Shown here: one piece after another, positions 54,879 to 62,764 of the stretch
Numbering within the stretch: position 1 is the first letter of the stretch
Layout of the letters: every line of letters starts with the position of its first letter
Assembly: GCF_000708715.2 (NCBI RefSeq)
Contig: NZ_JENB01000012.1
Location: 1-64,000, forward strand
DNA from: Pseudomonas putida W15Oct28
GTDB lineage: Bacteria; Pseudomonadota; Gammaproteobacteria; Pseudomonadales; Pseudomonadaceae
Direction of reading: 5' to 3'
Length of the DNA: 64,000 nucleotides
The notes under the pieces: generated by a model
The model's input: only the letters and a program-made list of their open reading frames with translations
What the model was told of the DNA's origin: nothing
Database searches by the model: none
Position numbers and translations under genes: made by a program

Positions 54879-54896
54879 GGGGATCGCGGAAACTTC

Positions 54897-55466
54897 ATGG
54901 ATACTCGAATCATCAAACCGCTGTGCACGGTAATCGCCTTTTTGGTCGGCGCCGTCATCCTCTGGCAGGCCTACACCACCTTCCAGGCCCGCTACCTGCG
55001 CCCGTTCGACAACCAGACCACGCTGTTCGACGGCAGCCAGCTGCAACTGCCTGCCGAGCTGGCCGGCCCGGGCCCGGTCCGCGTGGTGCATTTCTGGGAC
55101 CCGGCGTGCCCGTGTAATGTCGGCAACCAGCAGCACCTGGGCGACCTTGTCAGCCAGTTCACAGGCCACGGCGTTACCTTTCACGTGCTGCAAAAGCCCG
55201 GTAGCCATGGCCAGCTACCGGCCAATCTCGGCAGCTTGCAACCCATCACCCATCTGCCCGGCAGCGAGCACCTGCCCGCCTCCCCGGCCGTGGCCATCTG
55301 GGACCGGCAAGGCCGCCTGGCCTACTTTGGCCCGTACAGCGAAGGCGCCGTGTGCAACGCCAGCAACAGCTTCATCGAGCCAATCCTCAAGGCCTTGCTC
55401 GACGGCCGCCAGGTCAGCGCCTCCAATACCCTGGCGGTGGGCTGCTACTGCCCTTGGGCGGGCTGA
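54897..55466 (+). CDS. Thioredoxin-fold membrane-anchored protein (DUF6436-like)
   Basis: This 189-residue protein has an uncleaved N-terminal helix (LCTVIAFLVGAVILWQAYTTF) and a periplasmic thioredoxin-like domain. VRVVHFWDPACPCN carries a CPC motif where thioredoxins have CxxC, and GRLAYFGPYSEGAVCN is the second half. A CXC pair has a higher redox potential and is found in some isomerase-like or metal-handling thiol proteins, but the activity here is unknown. Its last 22 bases overlap the convergent acetyltransferase gene. Confidence 0.8.
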   Translation: MDTRIIKPLCTVIAFLVGAVILWQAYTTFQARYLRPFDNQTTLFDGSQLQLPAELAGPGPVRVVHFWDPACPCNVGNQQHLGDLVSQFTGHGVTFHVLQKPGSHGQLPANLGSLQPITHLPGSEHLPASPAVAIWDRQGRLAYFGPYSEGAVCNASNSFIEPILKALLDGRQVSASNTLAVGCYCPWAG

Positions 55467-56011
55467 CGCACCCGCGCCGGGTTACCCACCACCGTCGCCC
55501 CCGCCGGTACATCCCGGGTCACCACACTGCCGGCACCCACCACGGCGTTGTCGCCAATGGTCACCCCCGGCAGGATGATCGCCGCACCGCCGATCCACAC
55601 GTTGTTGCCGATGGTCACCGGGCGCCCACTCTCCAACCCGCTGCGCCGTACTTCTGGGTCGAGCGGGTGATCGGCGGTGTAGATCTGCACATTGGGGCCG
55701 ATCTGGCAGTCGTCGCCGATGCGCACCTGTACCACGTCAAGGATCACGCAGTTGAAGTTCATGAAGGTATTGCGGCCGACGCTGATGTTGTAGCCGTAGT
55801 CGCAATAGAACGGCGGGCGAATCACCGCACCTTCGCCAACCTGGCCGAAGTGCTCCAGCAGCAGCCCGTGGCGTGCGTCGTTGAGCAGTTCGGCACTGGT
55901 GTTGTAGGTGTGCATCCAGTGCTTGTTGGCGATCTGCTCGGCCTGTAGTTCGGGGCAACCAGCATGGTAGAGCTGGCCGGCAAGCATTTTCTGTTTTTCG
56001 CTGAGGGACAT
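55445..56011 (-). CDS. Maltose/galactoside O-acetyltransferase (left-handed beta-helix)
   Basis: This 188-residue hexapeptide acetyltransferase of the Maa/LacA type has FYCDYGYNISVGRNTFMNFN, catalytic His115 in YTADHPLDPEVR, and hexapeptide coils VWIGGAAIILPGVTIGDNAVVGAGSVV. Acetyl-CoA is the donor and a sugar hydroxyl the likely acceptor. AGGAG lies 5-6 bases before the start. The 3' end overlaps the opposite-strand thioredoxin-like gene by 22 bases. Confidence 0.9.
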   Translation of the reverse strand: MSLSEKQKMLAGQLYHAGCPELQAEQIANKHWMHTYNTSAELLNDARHGLLLEHFGQVGEGAVIRPPFYCDYGYNISVGRNTFMNFNCVILDVVQVRIGDDCQIGPNVQIYTADHPLDPEVRRSGLESGRPVTIGNNVWIGGAAIILPGVTIGDNAVVGAGSVVTRDVPAGATVVGNPARVRQPAQGQ

Positions 56012-56097
56012 GGAAACTCCTTCCGGGGGCTATGCTCTGTTCGCGAATCCGCCGATGATCGGACCATATTTTTCGCTTGAACGCACAAGGAGTCTGC

Positions 56098-58461
56098 ATG
56101 AAGCGCAGCCTGACCCTGTTAGCCGTGGTCGTTGCCGTGGCCACCGGTGCCGGTTACTGGTACGTGCAGGGCAAGCTGCCGCAGCGCGACGGCGAGGTGG
56201 CCGTTGCCGGCCTGCAAGCGCAGGTCAGCGTGCGCTACGACGCCCGTGGCGTGCCGCACCTGCAGGCGCAGAGCGAGCCGGACCTGTACCGTGCACTGGG
56301 CTACGTGCATGCCCAGGACCGGCTGTTCCAGATGGAGATCCTGCGCCGCCTGGCCCGGGGTGAGCTGGCCGAGGTGCTGGGCGACAAGCTGCTGCCCACC
56401 GACACCCTGTTCCGCAGCCTGCGCATTCGCGAGCAGGCCGCGTTGATGGCCAAGCGTCAGGACCCGCAGTCACCTGCCTGGCAGGCCCTGCAAGCCTACC
56501 TCGACGGGGTCAACAGCTGGCAGGCCAGCCACCCCAAGCCCATGGAGTTCGACCTGCTCGGCATCACCCCGCGCCCGTTCACCGCCGAGGACACCCTCAG
56601 CATCGCAGGCTACCTGGCCTACAGCTTCGCCGCAGCGTTTCGTACCGAGCCCGCACTCACCTACATCCGCGACCAGCTGGGCCCCGAATACCTGCGCATC
56701 TTCGACCTCGGCTGGCAGCCCGAAGGCGCGCTGGGCACGCCGCTGGCCGCTGCCGACTGGAAAAACCTGGAAGCCCTCGCCCGGCTCAGCCATGAAGCAC
56801 TGGGTGACGCTGGTATTCCGCAGTTCGAAGGCAGTAACGCCTGGGCGGTGGCCGGCAGCCATACCCGCAGCGGCAAGCCGCTGCTGGCCGGCGACCCGCA
56901 TATCGGCTTCGCGGTGCCGGCAGTGTGGTACGAGGCCGAACTGTCGGCGCCCGGCTTCAACCTGTATGGCTACTTCCAGGCGCTCAACCCGTTCGCCTTG
57001 CTGGGCCACAACCGCGACTTCGGCTGGAGCCTGACCATGTTCCAGAACGACGACGTCGACCTGATCGCCGAACGCACCAACCCGGCCGACGCCAACCAGG
57101 TCATGGTCGATGGCAAATGGCAGGCGCTGGAAAAGACCGAACAGCAGATCGCGGTGAAAGGCGAAACGCCGGTCACCCTCAGCCTGCGCCGCTCGCCCCA
57201 TGGCCCGATCGTCAACGACGTGCTGGGCGCCACGGCCGGGCCTACGCCAATCGCCATGTGGTGGGCGTTTCTGGAAACCGAAAACCCGATCCTCGAAGGT
57301 TTCTACCAGCTCAACCGTGCCGACACCCTGGGCAAGATGCGCGAAGCCGCTGCCAAGGTTCACGCGCCGGGGCTGAATTTTGTCTGGGCCAATGCCCGTG
57401 GCGATATCGGCTGGTGGGCGGCGGCAAAGCTGCCGATCCGCCCCGACGGCGTCGACCCCGCGTTCATCCTCGACGGCGCCAGCGTGCAGGCCGACAAGCT
57501 CGGTTTCTACCCCTTCAACGTCAACCCGCAGCAGGAGAACCCGGCGCGCGGCTATATCGTCTCGGCCAACTATCAGCCCCCGGCAGTGGTGCCGGTACCG
57601 GGCTACTACAACCTGCCCGACCGTGGCCGCCAGCTCGACCGCCAGCTGGCCAACCCTGAGGTGAAATGGGACACGCAGAACAGCCAGGCACTGCAGCTGG
57701 ACACCGCCAGCGACCATGGCCCGCGCACCCTTGCCCCGCTGCTGGCAACGCTGCGCAGCGTGGCCGAAGGTGACGAAGAGAAGGAACTGGTCGAGCAACT
57801 GGCTGCCTGGCGCGGCGACTACCCGCTGGACTCGACCAGCGCCACGCTGTTCAACCAGTTCCTCTACGAACTGGCATTTTCTGCCCTGCATGACGAACTG
57901 GGCGACACGTGGTTCCCGGTGCTGATCAACACCCGCGCCATCGATGCCGCCTTGCCGCGCCTGGCGGCGGACGCCGACTCACCCTGGTGGAACACCCGCG
58001 GCGGCAACCTGCGTACCGACCGTACGGCCATCGTGCGCCAGGCCTGGCAGCACAGCTTGAAGCACCTGCGCGACACCCTGGGCAGCGACCCGGCCAGCTG
58101 GCAATGGGGCAAGGCGCATACCCTCACCCACAACCACCCGCTGGGGGTGAAAAAGCCGCTTAACCTGCTGTTCAACGTCGGGCCGTTCGCTGCACCAGGG
58201 ACCCATGAAGTGCCGAACAACCTCTCGGCGAAGATCGGCCCGGCGCCCTGGCCGGTGACCTATGGGCCGTCGACGCGGCGCCTGATCGACTTTGCCGATG
58301 CCGGGCAGGCACTGACCATCAACCCGGTCGGGCAGAGTGGCGTGCCGTTCGACAGACATTATGCGGACCAGGCCGAGGGGTATGTGCAGGGGCAGTACCA
58401 GCGGGCACAGATGGGGGTGATTCCGGCGCGGAGTACGCTGAGATTAGTGCCCGCCAGATAA
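56098..58461 (+). CDS. Penicillin acylase family (S45) Ntn hydrolase, possible acyl-homoserine-lactone acylase
   Basis: This 787-residue precursor has an N-terminal signal (TLLAVVVAVATGAGYW). It should self-cleave before Ser246 in EGSNAWAVAG, the N-terminal nucleophile of the beta chain. GDPHIGF and NPFALLGHNRDFGWSLTMFQNDD are typical of S45 acylases. Pseudomonads have several such enzymes (PvdQ, QuiP, HacB) that cleave acyl-homoserine lactones; the length of this one is closest to HacB. The exact substrate is unproven. AAGGAG lies before the ATG at 56098. Confidence 0.88.
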   Translation: MKRSLTLLAVVVAVATGAGYWYVQGKLPQRDGEVAVAGLQAQVSVRYDARGVPHLQAQSEPDLYRALGYVHAQDRLFQMEILRRLARGELAEVLGDKLLPTDTLFRSLRIREQAALMAKRQDPQSPAWQALQAYLDGVNSWQASHPKPMEFDLLGITPRPFTAEDTLSIAGYLAYSFAAAFRTEPALTYIRDQLGPEYLRIFDLGWQPEGALGTPLAAADWKNLEALARLSHEALGDAGIPQFEGSNAWAVAGSHTRSGKPLLAGDPHIGFAVPAVWYEAELSAPGFNLYGYFQALNPFALLGHNRDFGWSLTMFQNDDVDLIAERTNPADANQVMVDGKWQALEKTEQQIAVKGETPVTLSLRRSPHGPIVNDVLGATAGPTPIAMWWAFLETENPILEGFYQLNRADTLGKMREAAAKVHAPGLNFVWANARGDIGWWAAAKLPIRPDGVDPAFILDGASVQADKLGFYPFNVNPQQENPARGYIVSANYQPPAVVPVPGYYNLPDRGRQLDRQLANPEVKWDTQNSQALQLDTASDHGPRTLAPLLATLRSVAEGDEEKELVEQLAAWRGDYPLDSTSATLFNQFLYELAFSALHDELGDTWFPVLINTRAIDAALPRLAADADSPWWNTRGGNLRTDRTAIVRQAWQHSLKHLRDTLGSDPASWQWGKAHTLTHNHPLGVKKPLNLLFNVGPFAAPGTHEVPNNLSAKIGPAPWPVTYGPSTRRLIDFADAGQALTINPVGQSGVPFDRHYADQAEGYVQGQYQRAQMGVIPARSTLRLVPAR

Positions 58462-58466
58462 CCGAG

Positions 58467-58577
58467 GGGGGCTGCTTTGCAGCCCAATCGCGACACAAGG
58501 CCGCTCCCACATTGGCCGGTGTATGCAGGACCTTGTGGGAGCGGCCTTGTGTCGCGATTGGGCCGCAAAGCGGCCCC
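58467..58577. repeat. REP-type doublet, GGAGCGGCC class
   Basis: GGGGCTGCTTTGCAGCCC and CACAAGGCCGCTCCCACA are mirrored by TGTGGGAGCGGCCTTGTG and GGGCCGCAAAGCGGCCCC, about 111 bases. It lies between convergent genes. Confidence 0.83.
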
Positions 58578-58587
58578 GTTTACATGG

Positions 58588-59460
58588 TCAGCCCTGCCAC
58601 TTGCCCCCTTCGACGATCACGCTTTCCGGCTTGGTGTCATCGCTCAGTTCCTTGCGCACATACTGGTCATACAGCTTCAGCAAGAACTTCTCTTCCCCAA
58701 GCTTGGCCAGCTCGGCGTTCACCCAGTCACGCAGTTCGGTATTGCCCTTCTTCACCGCTGGCGCAATCGGTGCTTCTTCACCCAGCAACTCAGGCAGCAC
58801 GCGGAAGCCCGGGTTCTGCTTGGCCCAGCTGAACAGGATCAGGTTGTCCTGGGCATAGGCATCGCCACGGCCGGTGGCCAGGGCTTGCAGCGATTCGCTG
58901 TTCTTCTCGAACTTGAGCAGTTTCCAGTCTGGGTGATTTTTGGTCAGCCAGATATCGGCCGTGGTGCCGGTGGTGACGATGATGGTCTTGTCGGCCAGGT
59001 CGTCGAGCTTCTGCACCGGGCTGCCGTCCGCCACGATGGCCTGCACGGCAACGCGCAGGTTGGGGTTGGTGAAGTCCACCGCTTCCTTGCGCTCCGGGGT
59101 TACGGTCATGTTGGCGAGGATCAGGTCTACCTTGTCGCTCTGCAGGAACGGAATACGGCTGGCCGGTTCCACGGCAACGAACTCGACCTTGTTTTCATCA
59201 CCCAGCAGGTCCTTGGCCAGGCGCCGGCCAATGTCGGTGTCAAAGCCCACATAGCGGCCCTTCTCATCGACGAAGCCGAACGGCGGCTTGTCGGTGAACA
59301 CCCCGACAATCAGCTTGTCGCGGGCCTTGATGGTTTCCAGGTAGCTGGTGGCTGGCGATGCCGCTGCCGGCTTGGGTGGCTCTTCAGCCTTGTTGCAGCC
59401 GGCCAGCAGGGCCAGGCCGAACAACGGCGCCAGCAGTTTGGTGAGGTTGGCAGTTTTCAT
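58588..59460 (-). CDS. Polar amino-acid ABC transporter substrate-binding lipoprotein
   Basis: This 290-residue lipoprotein has lipobox LLAGC near residue 22 and an SBP_bac_3 fold: DKLIVGVFTDKPPFGFVDEKG, YVGFDTDIGRRLAKDLLGD and VDLILANMTVTPERK with the ligand-binding Arg. It belongs to the glutamate/cystine-type subfamily. The start overlaps the ATPase stop by 4 bases. It is the last gene of a four-gene operon (permease, permease, ATPase, binding protein). The ligand is not identifiable; the neighbouring MetQ-like gene hints at sulfur amino acids. Confidence 0.88.
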   Translation of the reverse strand: MKTANLTKLLAPLFGLALLAGCNKAEEPPKPAAASPATSYLETIKARDKLIVGVFTDKPPFGFVDEKGRYVGFDTDIGRRLAKDLLGDENKVEFVAVEPASRIPFLQSDKVDLILANMTVTPERKEAVDFTNPNLRVAVQAIVADGSPVQKLDDLADKTIIVTTGTTADIWLTKNHPDWKLLKFEKNSESLQALATGRGDAYAQDNLILFSWAKQNPGFRVLPELLGEEAPIAPAVKKGNTELRDWVNAELAKLGEEKFLLKLYDQYVRKELSDDTKPESVIVEGGKWQG

Positions 59461-60230
59461 GACAGTTCCTTGTGCAGTTTCTTAGGCAGGCTTTCTACGA
59501 AGGAGAATTTCTCCAGGAACTGCTGCGCGCGTGCGGTCTGCGGTCGGGTGAAGAAGCTCTCGGGGTCGCCCTGTTCAAGGATCCTGCCGGCCTCCATGAA
59601 CACGATGCGGTCGGCCACCGCGCGAGCGAAGGCCATTTCGTGGGTAACGATGAGCAAAGTCATGCCGTCGCGGGCCAGGCCCTGGATCACCTGCAGCACC
59701 TCCTTGACCATTTCCGGGTCGAGGGCGGCGGTAACCTCGTCGAACAGCATCACCTCGGGGTTCATGCACAGCGAGCGCACGATGGCGATGCGCTGTTGCT
59801 GGCCCCCGGACAATTGCCGGGGGAAGGCGTCGCGCTTGTCCAGCAGGCCGACCCGCGCCAGCAGCGCCTCGGCCTGGGCCTGCGCTTCGGCACGTTCGCG
59901 TTTTTGCACCTTGAGCGGGCCGAGCAGCAGGTTGTCGATCACGCTCATGTGGCCGAACAGGTGATAGCTCTGAAACACCATGCCCACCCGCTGACGAACG
60001 TCGCGCCAGTCGGTGCGCGGGGCCAGCAGCTCTTGCCCGGCCAGGCGCAGGTGGCCGCTGTGGGCCTGCTCCAGGCCGTTGAGACAGCGCAGCAGCGTGC
60101 TCTTGCCGCAACCGCTGGGGCCGAGGATGACCACCACTTCGCCGGCCGTCACCTTGAGGTCGACGTCCTTGAGCACCTGGTGCTCGCCAAAAAACTTGTT
60201 GAAACCCTGGAATTCGATCAATGCGCTCAT
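59457..60230 (-). CDS. Polar amino-acid ABC transporter ATP-binding protein
   Basis: This 257-residue ATPase has Walker A GPSGCGKST, Q-loop VFQSYHLFGHMSV, signature LSGGQQQRIAIVRSL, Walker B VMLFDEVTAALD and switch VTHEMAFARA. It matches GlnQ/ArtP-type polar amino-acid ATPases. It overlaps both neighbours by 4 bases (ATGA junctions), so the operon is tightly coupled. Confidence 0.92.
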   Translation of the reverse strand: MSALIEFQGFNKFFGEHQVLKDVDLKVTAGEVVVILGPSGCGKSTLLRCLNGLEQAHSGHLRLAGQELLAPRTDWRDVRQRVGMVFQSYHLFGHMSVIDNLLLGPLKVQKRERAEAQAQAEALLARVGLLDKRDAFPRQLSGGQQQRIAIVRSLCMNPEVMLFDEVTAALDPEMVKEVLQVIQGLARDGMTLLIVTHEMAFARAVADRIVFMEAGRILEQGDPESFFTRPQTARAQQFLEKFSFVESLPKKLHKELS

Positions 60231-60886
60231 GAGTGTGCCCAGCGGCGTTCCAGCACGCGCGAAGCGGCGGACAGCGGATAACAGACGATGAAGAAGAACA
60301 GGAACAAGGCGCCGTAGATCAGCACCGATTCATAGGTGCGTTCGATGATTTGCTGGCCGGCCTTGATCACCTCGACCACGCCGATCAGCACTGACAGCGA
60401 GCTGGTCTTGATGATCCGCGTGTAGATATTGATGGTCGGTGGGGTCATGCGCTTGAGTGCCTGTGGCAGCAGCACGTAGCCATACAGCTGCCAGCCGGCC
60501 AGGCCGATCGACAACCCGGCCTCGCGCTGGCCCCGCGGCAGCGAAGCCAGTGCACCGCGGACCACCTCGCCCACCTCGCTGGCGCCCCACAGGGCCAGTA
60601 CCAGCACCGCGCACCAGAAGCTGGGGATGCTCAGCGCAAAGAAGATCGGCAGGCCAAAGAACACCAGGTACAGCCAGACCAGCACCGGGATGGCGCGGAA
60701 CAGCTCCAGGTACACCTGCAAGGCGATGTTCAAGGCACGGTTGCCCAGGGTTGCCAGCACGCCGTACAGCACGCCACCCAGCGTCGCGAACAGGATGCCC
60801 AGCGCCGAGATGGCCAAGGTCTGCGCGGCGCCGCCGGCCAGCTGCGGCAACGCCTGCAGCAACAGGTCAAATCCCGAACTGGCCAT
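60227..60886 (-). CDS. Polar amino-acid ABC transporter permease, second subunit
   Basis: This 219-residue HisM/QM-type permease has about five helices and the EAA loop REAGLSIGLAGWQLYGYVLLPQA, with the preceding GASEVGEVVRGALASLP segment. MASSGFDLL at 60886 is the most likely start because AAGGAGACTGCAAC precedes it. It overlaps the first permease by 20 bases and the ATPase by 4 bases. It should form a heterodimer with that permease. Confidence 0.88.
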   Translation of the reverse strand: MASSGFDLLLQALPQLAGGAAQTLAISALGILFATLGGVLYGVLATLGNRALNIALQVYLELFRAIPVLVWLYLVFFGLPIFFALSIPSFWCAVLVLALWGASEVGEVVRGALASLPRGQREAGLSIGLAGWQLYGYVLLPQALKRMTPPTINIYTRIIKTSSLSVLIGVVEVIKAGQQIIERTYESVLIYGALFLFFFIVCYPLSAASRVLERRWAHS

Positions 60887-61532
60887 GTTGCAGTCTCCTT
60901 TCCACATAGCGCAGCAGCAACGACAGCGGCAGGAACAGCAGCACGCAGAGCAGGGTCAGCACGGTGAGCATTTCGTAGGTTTTGTAGTACAGCGCGATGT
61001 AGTTCTTGGTGGTGTAGAGGATTTCCGGCACGGCCACCGCCGACACCACGGTGGTTTCCTTGAGCAGGAAGATGAAATTGGCGAACAGTGCCGGCAGGCT
61101 GAGGATACCGGCCTGGGGCAGCACCACATGGCGCAGCAGTTGCCCCTCGGACAGGCCGATGGAACGCCCGGACTCAAGCTGGGCACGCGGCACGGCCTCG
61201 ATGCCGGCCCGCAACACTTCGGTGAGGTAGGCACCGCCCATAAAGGTCATGGTGATGATCGCGGCGGAAAAACCGGAAATCTTCAGGCCCAGGCTGGGCA
61301 AGGCGAAGTAGACGAAGAACAGCTGGATAAGCAGCGGCGTGTTGCGGGCCAGCTCCACGTACGCTTTGACCAGGCGCCACAGGTAGGGCGTGCGTAGTAC
61401 CAGCAGGGTGGCATTGACCAAGGCGACCAGCAGCGAGGTGGCGATGGCGATCAGGCCTACCTGCAAGGTCACGCCCACGGCCTTGAGAAAGGCGGGTAGC
61501 GTGCTGAGGATGAATGCGATGTCGAGGGTCAT
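60867..61532 (-). CDS. Polar amino-acid ABC transporter permease, first subunit
   Basis: This 221-residue permease is a homologue of the next gene with RAQLESGRSIGLSEGQLLRHVVLPQA as its EAA loop and the ARNTPLLIQLFFVYFALP signature. The ATG at 61532 (MTLDIAFILSTLP) is preferred to a start 12 codons upstream because the membrane helices begin there. It is the first gene of the operon, preceded by a very AT-rich stretch. Confidence 0.88.
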   Translation of the reverse strand: MTLDIAFILSTLPAFLKAVGVTLQVGLIAIATSLLVALVNATLLVLRTPYLWRLVKAYVELARNTPLLIQLFFVYFALPSLGLKISGFSAAIITMTFMGGAYLTEVLRAGIEAVPRAQLESGRSIGLSEGQLLRHVVLPQAGILSLPALFANFIFLLKETTVVSAVAVPEILYTTKNYIALYYKTYEMLTVLTLLCVLLFLPLSLLLRYVERRLQHGQFGI

Positions 61533-61579
61533 GGGTAGAGCAAGTCTGCAGGGTGCGCGGGGGCACAATAACTAGACTC

Positions 61580-61625
61580 TAATGATCTAAAAACTTTTTA
61601 ATAAATAACATTAATGAATATACAT
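61580..61625 (-). promoter_or_regulatory. AT-rich upstream region of the amino-acid transporter operon
   Basis: About 46 bases of more than 80 percent A+T stand out in a GC-rich genome and include TTAATAAATAACA (61598-61610). Such tracts commonly hold UP elements or sites for CysB-like activators. Specific boxes are not assigned. Confidence 0.35.
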
Positions 61626-61649
61626 ATCACCGGTTGGCGAGTAGGACCC

Positions 61650-61734
61650 TGTGGGAGCGGGCGTGCCCGCGAAGCAGGCGCCGCGGTGGATGGCACCGGC
61701 TCTGCCGGTGTTCGCGGGCACGCCCGCTCCCACA
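61650..61734. repeat. 85-base composite REP element, second copy
   Basis: The reverse complement of this unit matches the element at 10782-10866 in length, arms, inner ACCGGC..GCCGGT hairpin and CCATCC stretch, with about ten differences. Confidence 0.8.
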
Positions 61735-61753
61735 GGTACCTGCGGCCAGATAC

Positions 61754-61785
61754 AAAAACGCCGGCACAAATGCGCCGGCGTTTTT
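61754..61785 (-). terminator. Rho-independent terminator of the metQ-like gene
   Basis: AAAAACGCCGGC (61754-61765) and GCCGGCGTTTTT (61774-61785) form a perfect stem with a U-run on both strands. On the minus strand it follows the metQ-like stop by about 20 bases. Confidence 0.88.
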
Positions 61786-61803
61786 CCTGTCACTGCAAGC
61801 GCA

Positions 61804-62589
61804 TCAGAACGCCGGCAGCACAGCACCTTGGTACTTCTTGGCGATGAATTCTTTCACTTCCGGGCTGGTCAGGGCCTTGGCCAGTTTCTGGATGGCTTCG
61901 CTGTTCTTGTTGTCCGGGCGGGCAACCAGGAAGTTCACATATGGCGAGTCGGCGCCTTCGATCACCAGTGCATCCTTGGCCGGGTTCAGGCCGGCTTCCA
62001 GGGCGTAGTTGGTGTTGATCATGTCCAGGTCGACCTGGTCCAGTACACGCGCCAGCATGGCCGACTCAAGCTCCTTGAACTTCAGGTTCTTCGGGTTCTC
62101 GGCGATGTCCTTCGGGGTGGCCAGGGCATTCTTCGGGTCTTTCAGCTTAATCAGGCCAGCATTCTGCAGCAGGATCAGGGCGCGGCCGCTGTTGCTGCCT
62201 TCGTTAGGGATGGCAACCGTGGCGCCGTCCTTCAGCTCCGACAGGTTCTTGATCTTCTTGGAGTAGCCACCGAAGGGTTCGACGTGTACGCCAATGACCG
62301 TTTCCAGGTGGGTGCCTTTACCTTCGTTGAAGCTCTTCAGGTAGGGCAGGGTCTGGAAGTAGTTGGCGTCCAGACGCTTCTGGTCCACCTGCACGTTCGG
62401 CTGCACGTAGTCGGTGAAGACCTTGATCTGCAGGTCCACGCCCTCTTTGGCCAAGGTCGGCTTGATCAGCTCAAGGATTTCGGCGTGCGGTACCGGGGTA
62501 GCGGCAACCACCAGTTTTTCGGCGGCGGCGGCCAGGCCAGAGAACGACAGGGCGGCGGCCAGGGCGGTGGTCAGCAGGGTCTTCTTCAT
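61804..62589 (-). CDS. metQ: MetQ/NlpA family substrate-binding protein without lipobox
   Basis: This 261-residue periplasmic binding protein of the NlpA (MetQ, methionine-type) family has KLVVAATPVPHAEILELIKP, PNVQVDQKRLDANYFQT, IGVHVEPFGGYSKKIKNLSELKDG and IPNEGSNSGRALILLQNAGLIKL. The signal peptide ends LAAAAEKL with no lipobox Cys, so it is probably soluble rather than a lipoprotein. No metN or metI gene is nearby, which makes it an orphan that must share a distant transporter. It lies downstream of the AAA+ gene and is ended by its own terminator. Confidence 0.86.
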   Translation of the reverse strand: MKKTLLTTALAAALSFSGLAAAAEKLVVAATPVPHAEILELIKPTLAKEGVDLQIKVFTDYVQPNVQVDQKRLDANYFQTLPYLKSFNEGKGTHLETVIGVHVEPFGGYSKKIKNLSELKDGATVAIPNEGSNSGRALILLQNAGLIKLKDPKNALATPKDIAENPKNLKFKELESAMLARVLDQVDLDMINTNYALEAGLNPAKDALVIEGADSPYVNFLVARPDNKNSEAIQKLAKALTSPEVKEFIAKKYQGAVLPAF

Positions 62590-62668
62590 GGTGGTCCTTG
62601 TTCTGAATCTGGGCCATCGGCGATGGCGAATCGGTTGCCCAACCGGTTCACCAGCGGGCATGAGGCGG

Positions 62669-62727
62669 ACAATACCTAGATTTTTTATTCCGTAACAATA
62701 TCTTTTACTTAGCTGCTTATTCCAAAA
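62669..62727 (-). promoter_or_regulatory. Promoter and twin TTATTCC boxes of the metQ-like gene
   Basis: On the minus strand TTGTTA (62693-62698) and TATTGT (62669-62674) form -35 and -10 boxes 18 bases apart. On the plus strand TTATTCCGTAA (62685-62695) overlaps the -35 box, and a second copy TTATTCCAAAA (62717-62727) is 32 bases away, about three helical turns. The first matches the box at 20325 upstream of the cystine symporter. A sulfur regulator is inferred. Confidence 0.42.
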
Positions 62728-62764
62728 ACAAACTGCCACCAGCCACTTTGCTTATGAGCGATGT

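Noticed and set aside
62590-62764. Possible sigma-54 (-24/-12) promoter before the metQ-like gene
   Set aside because: TGGCAG is present on the minus strand but the -12 TTGC element is not at the required distance; a sigma-70-like pair fits better.
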